A stretch of 64,000 nt of DNA from Rotaria sp. Silwood1 (lineage: Eukaryota; Rotifera; Eurotatoria; Philodinida; Philodinidae): the NCBI GenBank assembly GCA_905250075.1, contig CAJNOP010000294.1:103439-167438 (forward strand), written 5' to 3'. The notes under the pieces are model-generated. The model did no database searches. It was given only the letters and a program-made list of their open reading frames with translations, and was not told where the DNA came from. The translations under genes and the position numbers were made by a program. Of this stretch, positions 39,249 through 53,027 are shown one piece after another (positions within the stretch are counted from its first letter, which is position 1; each line of letters opens with the position of its first letter).

Positions 39249-41364
39249 AGATAGATAAGATACCTGAAAAAAAACGTACTATAATCAACATATAGAGGAA
39301 GCATATGTTTACTTATTTCTTTTCTCTAACTGCACCATCTACTAAAGACTATTTTTTGCTTCATTGATAAGTCTCTATTTTTGTCTCGTTTGTTAATGAG
39401 CAAAGCGTATTAGTTCTTAACGAAGTGTTTCGTCTCCCGTGAGAGACATGCAAAATTTATACATAATAGCAATAAAAGAAGCGGAAAATATTCATGTGAT
39501 TAATGTTCTAATCAGCTTAAAAATGGCCGTCTGTGAACTTAAAAAAAAATCTCTTTTTCAAATGAATAAAAGACTCAATAAAGCGAAAGTATACCAGTTG
39601 AATAGGTATGATTTGATGATTTTGTATTCTCAAAGTAAATAATTAAATAATAGTTCCATAAAGGAGGAAGAGGTTATTAAACGATCTAATCGGTTCACTC
39701 TCCCTAAATTGAGTTTATTATTTCCGACATAACCAATTCTGATGTCTTAGATTAATTTTCGTTCGAAATTGTACAGTTAGACTTCATGCTTGTTGTGTGT
39801 GATTGACTCAAAATTTCATATGATCTGTACTTTATAGTCTCATTAAATGTTATGTTTCTATGAAAGTTTTTTCTCGCGTCTTAAACTCTTTTAATCTGAC
39901 TTCTATCAAAAGAAAACCGTTTCTTTCTTCTCTTGCATGTGATAGACGAGTATTTCAAAATATTGTTCTTTCTTTTTCTTTAAATGAAGGCATTCCTTCG
40001 TATTGACAGTATAAGCATATTTATAGCAAGATTCTTCTTCTATTGTACTGTGAAAACAGCGATCTACTTTGAATTATATGTCATTTGACAGGCTTTGCAA
40101 AGCTCTATAATATGACAGTATAGTATGGAGCTCAATTTGTGGGCAAGACACTTCAGCCAAGCGCGCAATATTTATCAGAGCCAAAAGTTATTTGTTTTGA
40201 GTGATGATTGAGCGATTCTGGTCAGAATAACGAGGCTTTCTATCAATACAAATGATAGATTTTGAATCAACATCAAAAGCTGAGTCGACCTATACATGTC
40301 ACGAAATATGTAGAGAACATTTATTTTTGTGGAAAAAATCAGGTGTTGTCTTCTCAAGGTTACGTCAAAAATATAAAGTCAGTCAAAACATGCTCTTTAT
40401 TATGTATTCATGTGCCATTTTGGGTTTTTCTAGGCTTTTTAAATTTAGAAATTACTTTTCGCAGTCACTTCTGACTGATGTTTTTACTGCAAATTAAGCC
40501 TGAGGAGTTCAAAGCTAAATTTTTCGATAAAACTCAAAGTTCTCTACATATTTTGTAATACATCATTTTTAGATCGATCCAGTTTTTTTATGCTGATTTC
40601 AAACATATTATTTGTTTTTATCAGAAACCTCATTATTCTGATTAAAATCAGTCAAAAGTTAGTCAAAACGGACAATGTTTGGCTCTCATGAGCATTATGT
40701 CCTTGACTAAAATGTCTTGTTCACCAGTTAAGCTTCATGCGATAGTATAATGTTGTAGAACTTAGAAAAGTTCATCGAATCCTATATAATTCAAAGTACA
40801 GTGTCATTTTCGCCACTAGATAGGAGAGACATTTTGCTATTGCTGTCTTCTGACTGTATTTATGAGGGAATACCGTCATCTACACAAAATATAAGAAATG
40901 AACAAGATATTGTCGTATTCATATATGATATTCGAAAGATGAAAGAAAGAGCTTTCATTTGATAGACGAGCCAAATTAAAGGAGCTCAAGAAGGAAGCCA
41001 GATAGTAGTGTATCTAGATGGAGGAACTAGAAGCGACACCGCCATTTCACCGGCACGAAGAAAAACCTAATAACTATCCTGAAATTTTTATCCTTTTTCT
41101 AGCATATTACATAGTTCTAGAAAACCAGTTGGCGAGGAATAGGTACGCCTTTCACTCGCAGTAGAATTTTACTTGTAAAAACATATTCCTGTTCGAAATA
41201 AAAGGATGCGTATATGCATCATAACTAGCAATTACATCTATTATGAGTTTAGAATAATACATCATACAAATAATTTAGAGGATGTATTGGTAGTAAAGGC
41301 AGAAACGAGTTTTACTGATTCGAGTTCAGTTCGGATTAAATTGAATGGAACCAAATCGAATTGT
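39249..41364. other. Intergenic, no gene recognised
   Basis: No recognised exon. A weak inverted repeat (CGAAATATGTAGAGAAC near 40303 and GTTCTCTACATATTTTG near 40537) is the only structure noted. Confidence 0.45.
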
Positions 41365-42270
41365 TATATAAAACTTTTATTTTTAACAGCAGCGAAAATG
41401 TTTTGTAATTGACAATATCAGCCAAGAAAGACTATCGAAAATGACAGAATTTACTTTTGCAGAAAAACTGTAAAAGTAAATTCTGTATAGACTATCTTTA
41501 TGATAGAACTAACTGATATTGTGCAATTACATCGGCACTATTACATAGTGATATATACACCACGACCATTGAATGTTTTTCGTTCTTCGTATTGTATACA
41601 TATAGGCTGTTTATAACTCGCGAACTATTGTTTCTACTATACGATGACATCATTATACATTCTTTTTTCTTTTTATCTTCCATCTATATGAGATAGATTG
41701 CAAAAGTGAATTTTGTCTTTTTCGATAGTCTTTCTTTGCTGATATTGTCAATTACAAAAGAAAATTTTTCGCTCCTGTTAAAAATAAAAAGTTTTATATT
41801 TCAATATTAAGTCGTTCATTTACTTATATATTATATTTCAAAATAACTATGGCAGCATATATGGACGCATTTCGATACTAAGTAAAGGATTATTTTCGAT
41901 CTATTTCGTATAGATGGAAGATAAAAAGAAAAAAGAATGTATAATGATGTCATCGTATAGTAGAAACAATAGTTCGCTAGTTATAAACAGCCTATATGTA
42001 TACTATACGAAGAACGAAAAATATTCAATGGTCGTGATGAATATATCACTATGTAATAGTGCCGATGTAATTGCACAATATCAGTTAGTTCCATCATAAA
42101 GATAGTCTATATAGAATTTACTTTTGCAGTTTTTCTGCAGAAGTAAATTCTGTCATTTTCGATAGTCTTTCTTGGCTGATATTGTCAATTACAAAACATT
42201 TTCGCTGCTGTTAAAAATAAAAGTTTTATATTTCAATATTAAGTCGTTCATTTACTTATATATTATATTT
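41365..42270. mobile_element. Palindromic element with a third end copy, about 0.9 kb
   Basis: Two inverted arms of about 330 bp (about 41365-41690 and 41914-42225) encode the same apparent peptide on opposite strands (MEDKKKKECIMMSSYSRNNS), a by-product of the inversion. Between them, 41716-41850 is another copy of the right-hand end (CGATAGTCTTTCTT, TGATATTGTCAATTACAAAA, TCAATATTAAGTCGTTCATT), in the same orientation as 42163-42270. Each arm holds an inner hairpin (CAGAATTTACTTTT and inverse, 41447-41487 and about 42114-42153). No transposase seen; a MITE or fold-back unit with internal rearrangement. Confidence 0.8.
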
Positions 42271-45200
42271 CGAATTGTTATAGTTCGATTCCTTGTCGAT
42301 CTCTGATTGGTAGTACAAGCTGTATAAAGGAAGTATAAATCTAATTCGCGTTTAGAAATAATTCGAATTTTTCAAAAGTTGATTGGCAACACTGTAGCTA
42401 AAAAGCCATGATTTTTATTGTGAAGTCAGAAGTGTAGTAATTGAATATGAATCAAGCTGTTCGAGCCAGTATCGTCTGTTTAATTACTAAATAACCAAAA
42501 TAGCAGTATTTCAGAATTTGTTTGCTCGGTATAAATTTTATTTCTAAATAGTAAATTGGTAATAGACTTCACTGCAGAAAAGGTGCTATACGGAACAAAT
42601 GAAGTCTTCGTAGAAAATAGAGGAACAAGCATTGGTCGCGACTCTTCGGAAGAAGGCATTGTGGACGGGAAAAGAGGATTAGGAGCAATTGTTTCAATGA
42701 TAGCAACTAATAACTTAATATTTTGTGTACATGTAGCTGGCATTTCATATTGGTTGTCTGCGTTTACTCCACCTCCGTTCCTCGAAAGACACATGGAAAA
42801 TGAAGTTTTCGGCTGTCGAAAACGACAAACTTGCACAATAAAAAGTAGTCGTTCTAGTATAATGCTGTTTAGCAAAAATCAGACAACAATTTCTTTTCCA
42901 TATACTTACTACAATTATTAACTATGCATTATACAAATCTACCATCAACTAACTAATCTTTAAGAGCCTGAAGCAGCGTATCTTCAATAATTTGTTTATA
43001 ACTTTTGAATCCTTGCAGAAAAAAATCATGAGGGTGAAAATTAGACCACATTTTATTCTTTTTACTCGATATTGATCTTAATGTGCGAAGTATCTAAATG
43101 TAAAACCTTAAGAGTTTTACTGAAAAGTTCATAGTTTGGTTATAGTTAAGAACACATATACATATATGTCAAATATCCTTAAAGAATATGTGTTTTAGTA
43201 GTTTATTACTTGGAAAAAACTTCTTGTTAGCAAATAATAAATTAGTAAGGTAGCGATGCATATAACTCAGAAGAACTACAGTTTTGCATGTAAGAGAGAC
43301 AAACTAAAATATATTTCTTAATCTAAAATTTTCAGAAAGCTATATAATCTCTAATGAGGATTGATTACATAGTTACATTGCTTTTAAACAAAAATGCCCA
43401 AACCCGAGTCAACAAACATTGAAGAAAATTTATCAAATTCAAATGTTCAAATTCGACACAAACCTAGTTGTGACATGTAAATGAGCTTACTGATGCTATG
43501 AAGTTTGTCACAAAGAAAACGAAATAACAGAAATAATTCGCGTCAGTTTATAGTATTTCATGAGTTTCAGCAATGTCTTCACGGTACTTTGCAGAAGAGT
43601 TTTAAAAAATGTTATGTGAAGTTTGAAATCACTCTGTAATATGTTCTTAAACGTTTTAAAATGAGTTTTCGAAGTGCTGTTTAAAAGCTAAATCTCTCGA
43701 TATTTGTAGTATGTATTGCAATTTGTGTTAGCTCTTACTGCGAAAGTTATTCACATATACTTACGTTATCTGTTTCGAACGAAACAAAAAGATTCTGCCA
43801 CTTGGTATGTTTTTACAAACGAGAAAATTACAAAAGTATGAAACAAATCATTTTATACTTTCGGACAACAGTCTTTTCCCGCTGTATATTCTTATAATGT
43901 CATACTTTGTATCAAGGTTATCACTGAATAATGATGTAACATGAGAGTTTTATTAGTGTGTTTTATACACTAAAATGAAATAACATTTTCATGTCATATC
44001 TCTACCAGTAATAAATTTAATGCAAAGTTTGACATCATAAAAAGAGAAAGGGAGAAAATATATTTGTCTGAGAGTGTACGTCTTTCAAGATAACCTATCC
44101 ATGAGGTTTTTTTTTAAATATTTTATTCCTAAGAAAGAGTAAAAAAACCGATTTTTACAATGAAATAAGCAATTTAAAACCTGAAGTTGGTGTACGTGAG
44201 CTGTTTATTTATCTATTCGAAACTTGATGAACTAGAGCATGAATGATTACTGTATAAAATTGCTAACAAATTTTGATAGAAGATTATATTTTAGACACTA
44301 TATCTCAACAAGAATTCACATGCACATCTACTAAAGATAAATGATAACATGCTCTACTAAATAACATATTAAAAACTTGAATTGAAGTTCTGGAGAAATC
44401 AGGAGAAAATAGCTGCATTATTGACCAGTGATTATTTTTTTACTATACTCAGCAGATCAGTATATAATAACGAATGAATATAATTAGATCCTTAACTTGA
44501 AACATACACTTTACTTATATGGTTCTACTAACGATATTCATCCATTTCATGTACTTTGTGGTATCTGCTGTTCGACAGACACGCTTTATAAAGCAGTGTT
44601 CAGAATGCACTTAAATGCAGCACCATGGTAGCTTCAATGCTAGTTATGATATAAACTCAAGTCTCGATAATCAATTTTGTCGCCTGACTGTCCACTGTGA
44701 GGATGGGCGTTAAGGGTTCTCAAGCCACGATGCTGGAACAAAAAGGGCAATTATTTGAGTAAAAGTTTTTTGGACGATTAAATATTTCATTCCCTCTTCA
44801 TACGCATTTCGTTGTGATACAAATTCTATTACAGTTCAAAAGAAGCATCTACTGCCTTTACCAAAACAGGAAACTTATCAAAACGACTTCACATAATAGT
44901 ATGTCTGATATTAGACTGATGAGGATATGTTCGCAACTGTTTCATGCTGTTTTCAATGATATTTTGTGACATATATGTCGGGAACAGTATTCTAAGAAGA
45001 ATACTAAAAGAGTTTGTGCTGATGGAGCTTCCTTCGAAGGTTATGATCATTTTACTGATTTTCCACCTAGTACAAGGTATATAGGGAAAAACTGAATAAC
45101 AAAAGTTCATTCTGAAATTTTTTTCATATGTAGTCCTTCTAGTCATTAGACTTTACTTTCGGAATGTGCTGGATTTACGGAGTACAATCGGAGTCCGCGA

Positions 45201-47740
45201 AGTCCATAGAGTAAGATGGAAGTACGAAAGTACTGGGCTATGTTGCCCCTCCTTGATTTACTCTTACTGGACTCTGTACTCCATTAGACTCTACGTGCTC
45301 CACTGTACTGTGGATATTCTACTGGAATCCGTGTACCGTAGGAGTACCAGAGTACGTTGTTTTCCCCTTGGAAGCGATCTCGTATCGAAACAGCCAATAA
45401 ACACCTTGTTATGTGTAGAGCTTGGACATTTTCACTCTTTAGATCTAGTATAGATTATGTTACGGGTCATTTAATTGAATCTTTGATTGACATTCAGAAA
45501 TGAATAGAGTACATCAACATTATTTTGCTTATTCCTAATAGTCAAAAGCATTTTGTGAGGAAACGACTCATCATGTTAACATTTGAATGATTCAGGTTTA
45601 GTTTGAACAGACTATAGTCAACAATTAATAGAATTATGTACTGGTTATGTATGTTATTTCAATACAAAGTGTCCACGACGATGAATGCACGTAAGAGATA
45701 TAAACATCCAATCAAAACAAGTCTATACTTTGTCGAAATGGTTGTCTAAATCTCAATAGCCATATACCAATCACTGAGATTATTGACACTTGCACGTCAA
45801 AATAGGCCGATGTATCATCATTTGAGAAATGCTAAATGTGAGATGATGTGAGCTAACGAATATTCGTCTCGATAGGCATGCTGACATCAATAAGTTACGA
45901 TTAAAGTAGTTGTTCCTTATGCAATTTTGATTATCTACGCTTACAATTTTTAGCCAGATCTGTGAGAATGTGTATTGGAAAAGAAGACCCACACACACAT
46001 TCATGCCTGAACGCCAGAAAGCTACATTAAATGTGAAGGTGCAAAGAGTTCCAGAAACTTCAAGAGACATTTCAACATCCATAAGGTCTGCTAATTTCTC
46101 TTGACAAGAAATGAGAGAAAAAAATCCTCCCATATGGAATGAAATAATCACATGATTGTTAGCCGGTAGGTGTGCAACCCATAAATAGTACATTATGAGA
46201 CTGTTCGCCTCTGCAACTCATTTTGGATCATAGTCATCTTCCACTTGGACCGCATATTGACTTTTAGATGTTATGCATATCTTCATATGAATTTTCTATG
46301 CAGACGAATTCATAGAAAAACTTGCATACAGTATGTAGACATGGTTTGGAACTGCAGACACAAATATGCAAGATGAAATAAGTTTGGCTCGTTTTTTTTT
46401 GTAAAAACAAGGTTGATTCAGTTCCAACAAAACACTAACCAATCCCGTCTCTGATAAATATGGAGGATAAACTTCTTTTTTTTATTGTGGTTCAAATAAG
46501 TTAGTACTACATGCTTTGATTTTAAGAAAAAAAAAGATGCCTTACTAATATGATTCCTCGGATTATACTGTTCTATTGAAATAAATCAATAGACGGTAAG
46601 AACTTTTAAAAGAAGAACGACTCTGATATCTGTAAAACAGATGGAAATCTCTATCATAAAACTTTCACTATATATAAAACATGCATTTAATACACGAGAA
46701 TCTCTATCTGAAATCATACATCATTTTTCACCTTATTATTTAGGCATATAAAAAGGACCTACAAGAAACAAGACATAGAAACGAATTTTGTTTCATTACG
46801 TGTTTTCGCTGATTTACGACGGTTTTATTGGGTTTCAATCATACAACTGGATATTATCGAAAAAATCCAATAAATGAGTTTTTCTTGAAACTCAACATAA
46901 AAGTAGATCCAGTTATCCTAAAAATGTCTATTAGAACGATTGTTTTCTTCTTAACATATTCACGGTTCTAAGAACCAATTATACACAATATTCCAAGTCA
47001 AATAGTTTTTGTTGAATTTTCTTGTTAATACACTTAGTCCTCCAGTACAATAGAAAATGATATCTTCTTCATTAATCTGATGATAGTTTTTCAAACTAAA
47101 TATATGTATAAAAATCTGCATATCGTTCCTGCTATTTTTGTCGATGAGTTTTAAACTCAAGCCGAATAAATCTAAATCTTTTTTTCATTAGTTAAAAAAA
47201 ATTTTATTTAGCCAATATACATCATACAATCGTGTTTTTCAGTTTTGGTTATTTTTTTCAAGAAAGGCCACACACACACACATACAACAAAAAAGAAAGA
47301 AAGAACCCAAGAACTTGAAGAGGCATATTAACAATAGCAAAATTTTTCCTGTTGAGTACACCAAACATTTATCAAGAAAGAAAAAACCATCCTATTATCT
47401 TTATCTATTCACAACGTTGGGTGTATCCAACAGAAAAAAAAAATATAGAACAATGAAATACAATATTTCATGCTCAACAAAGAGATATTTTGTTTTCTAT
47501 ATAAATACTAGTCAAAAAAATTTTGTTTTGAATAATAAGAATGAATGTATAAGAAAAAGAAAAAACAAATAGACGGGGAAAATATGAGACAAAAAAAAAA
47601 TTCACTCAAATCAGAATATTGTTGTCTTTTGCTTTTGATATCATAGAAAATTCACATATAATGACTTATAATCAAATAATGTTCAACTTTAAACAAGTTC
47701 ATATAAATTAAAGGAAAACAAAAAAGAAGAATATTTTTGA
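42271..47740. other. Intergenic, 5.5 kb, no gene recognised
   Basis: The longest stretch without a recognised gene. Open frames of 121-137 residues exist (42480-42875 minus, 42556-42921 plus, 45780-46193 minus) but match no family I know. A cluster of AGTAC/GTACT motifs lies at 45166-45365. Confidence 0.45.
45166..45365. repeat. Cluster of GGAGTAC/GTACTCC motifs
   Basis: A 200 bp patch, less AT-rich than its surroundings, carries many short inverted motifs: GGAGTAC, GGAGTCC, GGAAGTAC, AAAGTACTGG, GGACTCTGTACTCC, GGAGTACCAGAGTAC. They could form several alternative stems. No gene is read here, and its nature is unknown. Confidence 0.5.
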
Positions 47741-50700
47741 CTAGGGTTTAACAATCGCTGGTTGTTGTGAAGACATTGGTGATGTTGGAAATTGTGGAAA
47801 ACCATGAGTAAGTGTTGCTAATAAACTAAAATCAAATAGAGTCATTAATGATATGTTGTACAAGAACTTTATTCGAGAACTATAAGCCAATACATTCATC
47901 GGTGACGACGACAACAGAAAATTAACTTAGAAACAAGAAATCAGACGGTAACATTTCGAAAAACTGATTTTGAGACGTAAATAAAGTCATTTTTATTCAA
48001 ATCAAAATATTTAATAAAGTCTAATGTTAAGATCTCTTCTAAAAAAAGTAACTTTTCCCCAGAATCATCGGAATTGAGATAATTTCATAGAGAAATATAC
48101 CTGTCATCTACTCTCTCATATGTGACAAAAATTTTTATTCGGCATCTCTTTTTTTCCAAAAACTTTGACAGATTTTCCTCACCCTCTATTCGAAAAACAA
48201 GCCATCTTTACAAAAAACTGAAAATCATTTTTCGGTTTTCTCAGAACGTGGGTTCAACGACGTATCTCCAGCAGAAGTCTATCTCAATAAGAGATAAAGC
48301 CAAATATCTTTTTTTTGTTTGAAAGCTAATGTTCAAGGCTAGCGACACTCGTGGTTCTTTTTTATTATCATAAAAGATAACACCTCTATCGGAACAACGC
48401 AATTTTTAGAGGAGTTTTTTGAGTCATTGAACTTTCGCCCCATTTTTTTTCTCTTAAAGAGTAAGACGGAGGACACGAGAGTCGCTGCATTCTGACATAT
48501 TCTTTCAAGCAAAAAAAAATTAAATATCTAAAAAAAAAAGGTCCACAGAGAAAACTTGAAGTTACTAAACAGCTATATTTGATCCGTGTTTGATGAATAT
48601 CTCTGTCAAACGTCATGATATAGGGCTGAAAATTTTACCATAGCTATCGTTCATCAGTTCTAACATATTCTGAAAGTTTTATGCAATTTGGATGCTCCTG
48701 GGTTGAGATCGATTTTTGACGAGAGGAAGCCTTAACGAACAATATTATCGATGACTATGTGATGTTTTTTTTTTGTTTCTCAAATAGAATACTTAATCAT
48801 TTATTACCGTTTAACATCAGGTGAAATACTCATAAATTCTCTTGACCATAATTTTAAATTTGGATTTCGTACAAGTTCTAAAAATGTAACTAATAAACCC
48901 CATGGATGTGGACGATTTGCAACAAGTCGTTCAAGTAAAACTCTACAAAAAAAAAGAATCAAATAAAACTTATTCTTTTTGTTTTAAAACATCATTTTTA
49001 CCGAACAATTTGTTCTTGTAAAGCTTCTGAATTAGCTTCAGCAAATAAATATAAAATTGTATAACTAAAATAATGTGTATGTGTATTTGGATATCTTAAA
49101 TGATTAGCCATAGCATTTAAAAATAAATATCGTCCTTCTGTATCTAAATCAACAGCTAAATTTTGAAATATATCCATATGTGCTGTATGTGTTATAGATG
49201 ACATTAATGGTTGTTTATTATTTATTGTTGATAATGCTTGTGTAGCAACATATAAAACAAGTGCATTTAACATTCGTATATTATAATGTGAACCAGGATC
49301 AGCACCTTGTTGTAAATATGAACGTAATTCAGATAAAAATGTTACTGGTGAACGTGTACGTAAATATGAATCAAGATTTGTTTTAAATTTTGATGGTTGA
49401 ATATTTAATGAATAATTATATGATATTGTTGGTGTTGTTGATATATCATTAAGCATATCTATTTTAATATTAACTTTAACGGGATCAGGACAACGTATAT
49501 GTTTTGGAAATGATGATAATATTATATTACGTAATTGATGTGATATTAATGGTAATGAATCACAAAATTCATAATAATGTTCACATAAAAATTCCGGAAA
49601 ATCATGTAATAATAACATAAATGTTTTTAATATACCTTTATAATAAACTTGAAATGATGGAGTATTTTCACCGGAACGTATAAATGGAGCAACAAGACGT
49701 AATGCATCAACAAGAAGTAATGAATACATATTTTGAATTTGACGATAATTTCGACCACCATATAATAAAAAACGTGACATTAATGTTCGATGAGCAACAA
49801 TTTCAAGCCATGCAAAAGCAAAACCGGTTACTCGTTGAGGACGTAAAAGATGTAAACAATTTGTAAATGCCAAATAAATATAATACATTACTTGATCATT
49901 AGATGATGTATTATCACCAACGGATGTCGAACTATACAAGAAAAAAAAGAGAGAGAAAGTTTAGTGATAAACAAAACAAACAGATTTGTTATGAACAATT
50001 TTCGATGATTTGAAGGATATGTCTGTCTTTCAGCTACGCTATAGTATCGAATGACTAGAGCCCATCGGATCCTATCGAACGCAATTACCATACTATCGTA
50101 TGGATGATTCGAGATAAACAGTCATTAATGACTTGTCCAGGTTGATTCCATAGTTGATGGTATTAAAGTTTGAAAGAATAATCTCAATTATAATTGTAAG
50201 ATTAAAATTTTTTATAGATTCATTCATTCGATGTTTACTATAGTCTGTGACATCTTTGACTTATAATTCCAAACGAATCATCGAAGACATGGATATGAAT
50301 AATTTTTTTATAACGAAAAATTAGTTTTTCTTACTTTGTTGCATTTAATGAAACAGCATTTGTTGATTCTTGAAATAAATTTAAAATAATTCTTTGATAT
50401 GCAAGTGGATGAAATTGATCTCCACGTTCTTCATGATCCAAAAAGCAAAGTGTAGCTAATAAACCTAATATACAATTTATTAAATGTATACGTGCACCAT
50501 AATTATTATTATCAGATGTATGTACTGTTAATAAATATAAAAATCGACATAGAGAATCAATTCCTTGATGACAACGAATATATTGTGTTTGTTGTTGTTG
50601 TTGTTGTTGTGTTGATGATGAATTTTGTTGTACAACATCATAAACATTATTAATACATAATTGAATTGTTGTACGAAGAAATTTTGCTATTGTATCATCT

Positions 50701-52991
50701 GAACGAAATATTCCTTGAAGAGTCATCTAAATAAACAAAATGTAATAAATATAAAATAATATTTAAATAATATTTAAACCTGATTAAAATATTCTTGAAA
50801 AGCTTGTTGTTGACTAATACGATTAATTGGTGTCATTGTTAAATTAACCCATTCATTTAAAATAGTTTTAGCTTTATTAACAATTGTTACTGTTTCAATA
50901 TCATCAATTGATAAATATTTCATACCATTATTTATAACTGATAATGATAATATAGCTAATTTATCAATTTTATTTTCATTTGAATCATTTAATGATGTAT
51001 AATTTAAACGTATTATTTCAAGTAAATCACGAACAGCTTCAGCTGGTTGTTTACCAATTAATGATATACGATGAAGAGAATCAAGTATTAATGGTATATC
51101 ATTATCAGAACAACATGGTTGTTCAATAACACAACTACGAAGAAAATTAACAGCAAAATGAAGTGCTGAATTACTTCCTGAATCAATTAATTGAGATATT
51201 TGTCCATCAATTTGTCGTATATCAAGAAGACGATTACGTATTAAATGATGAACAGCAAATATATTAAATTTAAATTCATTAATACATTCTAACCATGATT
51301 TTGTTAATTGTTTATTAATAAATGCTAATGGTAAACGTATTTCAATAAGTAATTTTAATACATTCATATGTATTGTTTTAAAACGTTCAAAACTTTCATT
51401 ATCTTGCATTTGAGATTGTACTGTATAATGTTCAAGATAATTATAAAGTATCATATTTAATAAATTTGTTAATGCTGCTTGTGGTGCATTTGTTGATGTT
51501 TGATTTTGTAAATTAGATCGTAATAAATTAACACTTTCTAATAAACGTTGAAATGCTGTTGTAAATAATTGATTACGTTGACTTTGAATTGTTTGATCAA
51601 TATCAGATATTAAACGATCCCATACAGATGGAACACTTTCATCCATCTAAACAAAAATTTTTTTTTTCTTTTATCAATTAGATTATATAAAATTATTACG
51701 AAAATGTAAATCTTATATATAGATATTAGATCAATCATAGCAGAACTGAGTTTTTAGTTCCCTTTCTAAAAACAAAATACATTGACAATTCTGATCAAGT
51801 ATAATCATCGCATTTCTTTTTTTTTTTTTCTAAGTTGCTATTATTTTAACGAACTTTCTAACTGATTCTGAAAAGGTAACTAAACGAGTCCAAACAATGG
51901 AATTGTGAGCCTAGCTTCTGACAATAAATAATATTTGATAAAGAAATTTGTTTGGATGGTAGCTTGCTCACTATATGTTTATATTGTATTGAAATCGATT
52001 CTATCGATATTGAGACTTTACCTATTACTTCTAATATAATATCTCATCATTAGGAATGTATCGAGACTGAAGACTTCCTAACCAAGATCGAAATCAAGCT
52101 AAGCAAAAAAATTTCGATCTTGGTTAGAGAGTCTTCAGTCTTGTTACATCTCTAATATGTTCTTTTGTTCAATTAAATAAATTTATAAACAAATTACCGT
52201 AGTTAAATCTCGTTTTTCACTATCATTCGGTTTAAAACCTGGAATAAAATGAACAAAATCTTCATAAATAGCTAATTGATGTGGTGAAAATGGTCCATGA
52301 TGTAAACGAATTTGTTCTGGTAATCTTTCTTCATTGATAGTATTTGTCATAGGTAATTGTCGTCCGTCAGCTCTACAACGTTGTCGTAATTCAATATCAC
52401 TTGCCAAACGTTGATCAATTAATTGTATAGCACGACTTATTGTTATTCGTTGTAAAAGACAACAACATAATTCAATATTTGATGTTGCAATTTCATTAGC
52501 AGCTTGTTGTATCATTTCAATTGTTGCTGTTTGTTCATTATTAGTATTATTAGTATTATTATTATTATTATTCATTGTTGATGTTTGAGATATACCAAGT
52601 ACAGTACAAAAATGAGATTTAATATAGGATTGTATTTGATCTTGTAATGCTGAACGTGCTGTTATAAGAACAAGACCACTACTTAAATAAGCAACCATAT
52701 TACGTGCTGATGTACGTAATTGTTGTTCATCTGGATTTAAAAGAAAATCTTTACGTGCTATTGTTTCAGCTGCTGTTGTTGCTACTTTAAGTGAACGTTG
52801 AACAGTTTGAAAACTTTCATTAATTGCTTGTTCAATTGGAGAATATATATGAGTTTTAAGATTTGGATGTATACGAAAAAGTGCTATATTTGAATTTATT
52901 TTAAGCATAGAACTTAATGATTGAAATGTTGATGGTTTAAAATCTGATAATCGAAATTGTGGTTCAGATATTGTTGTTATTGTTGATGTCA

Positions 52992-53027
<36 letters not shown>

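Noticed and set aside
41498..42099. Matching 61-residue open frames on opposite strands
   Set aside because: They are the two arms of the palindromic element read in opposite directions, not a duplicated gene.
42480..42921. Overlapping open frames of 131 (minus) and 121 (plus) residues
   Set aside because: No recognisable motif on either strand. The overlap suggests a stop-poor patch, not a gene.
45780..46193. 137-residue minus-strand open frame
   Set aside because: The longest unassigned frame in the gap, but with no known motif and no exon context. It could be an orphan gene but cannot be supported from sequence alone.
48804..48806. In-frame TAA as the end of CNOT1
   Set aside because: The codon lies just past a good GT donor. 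Splicing to 47825 continues in frame with a tail comparable to the family's C-terminus, so I took 47741-47743 as the stop.
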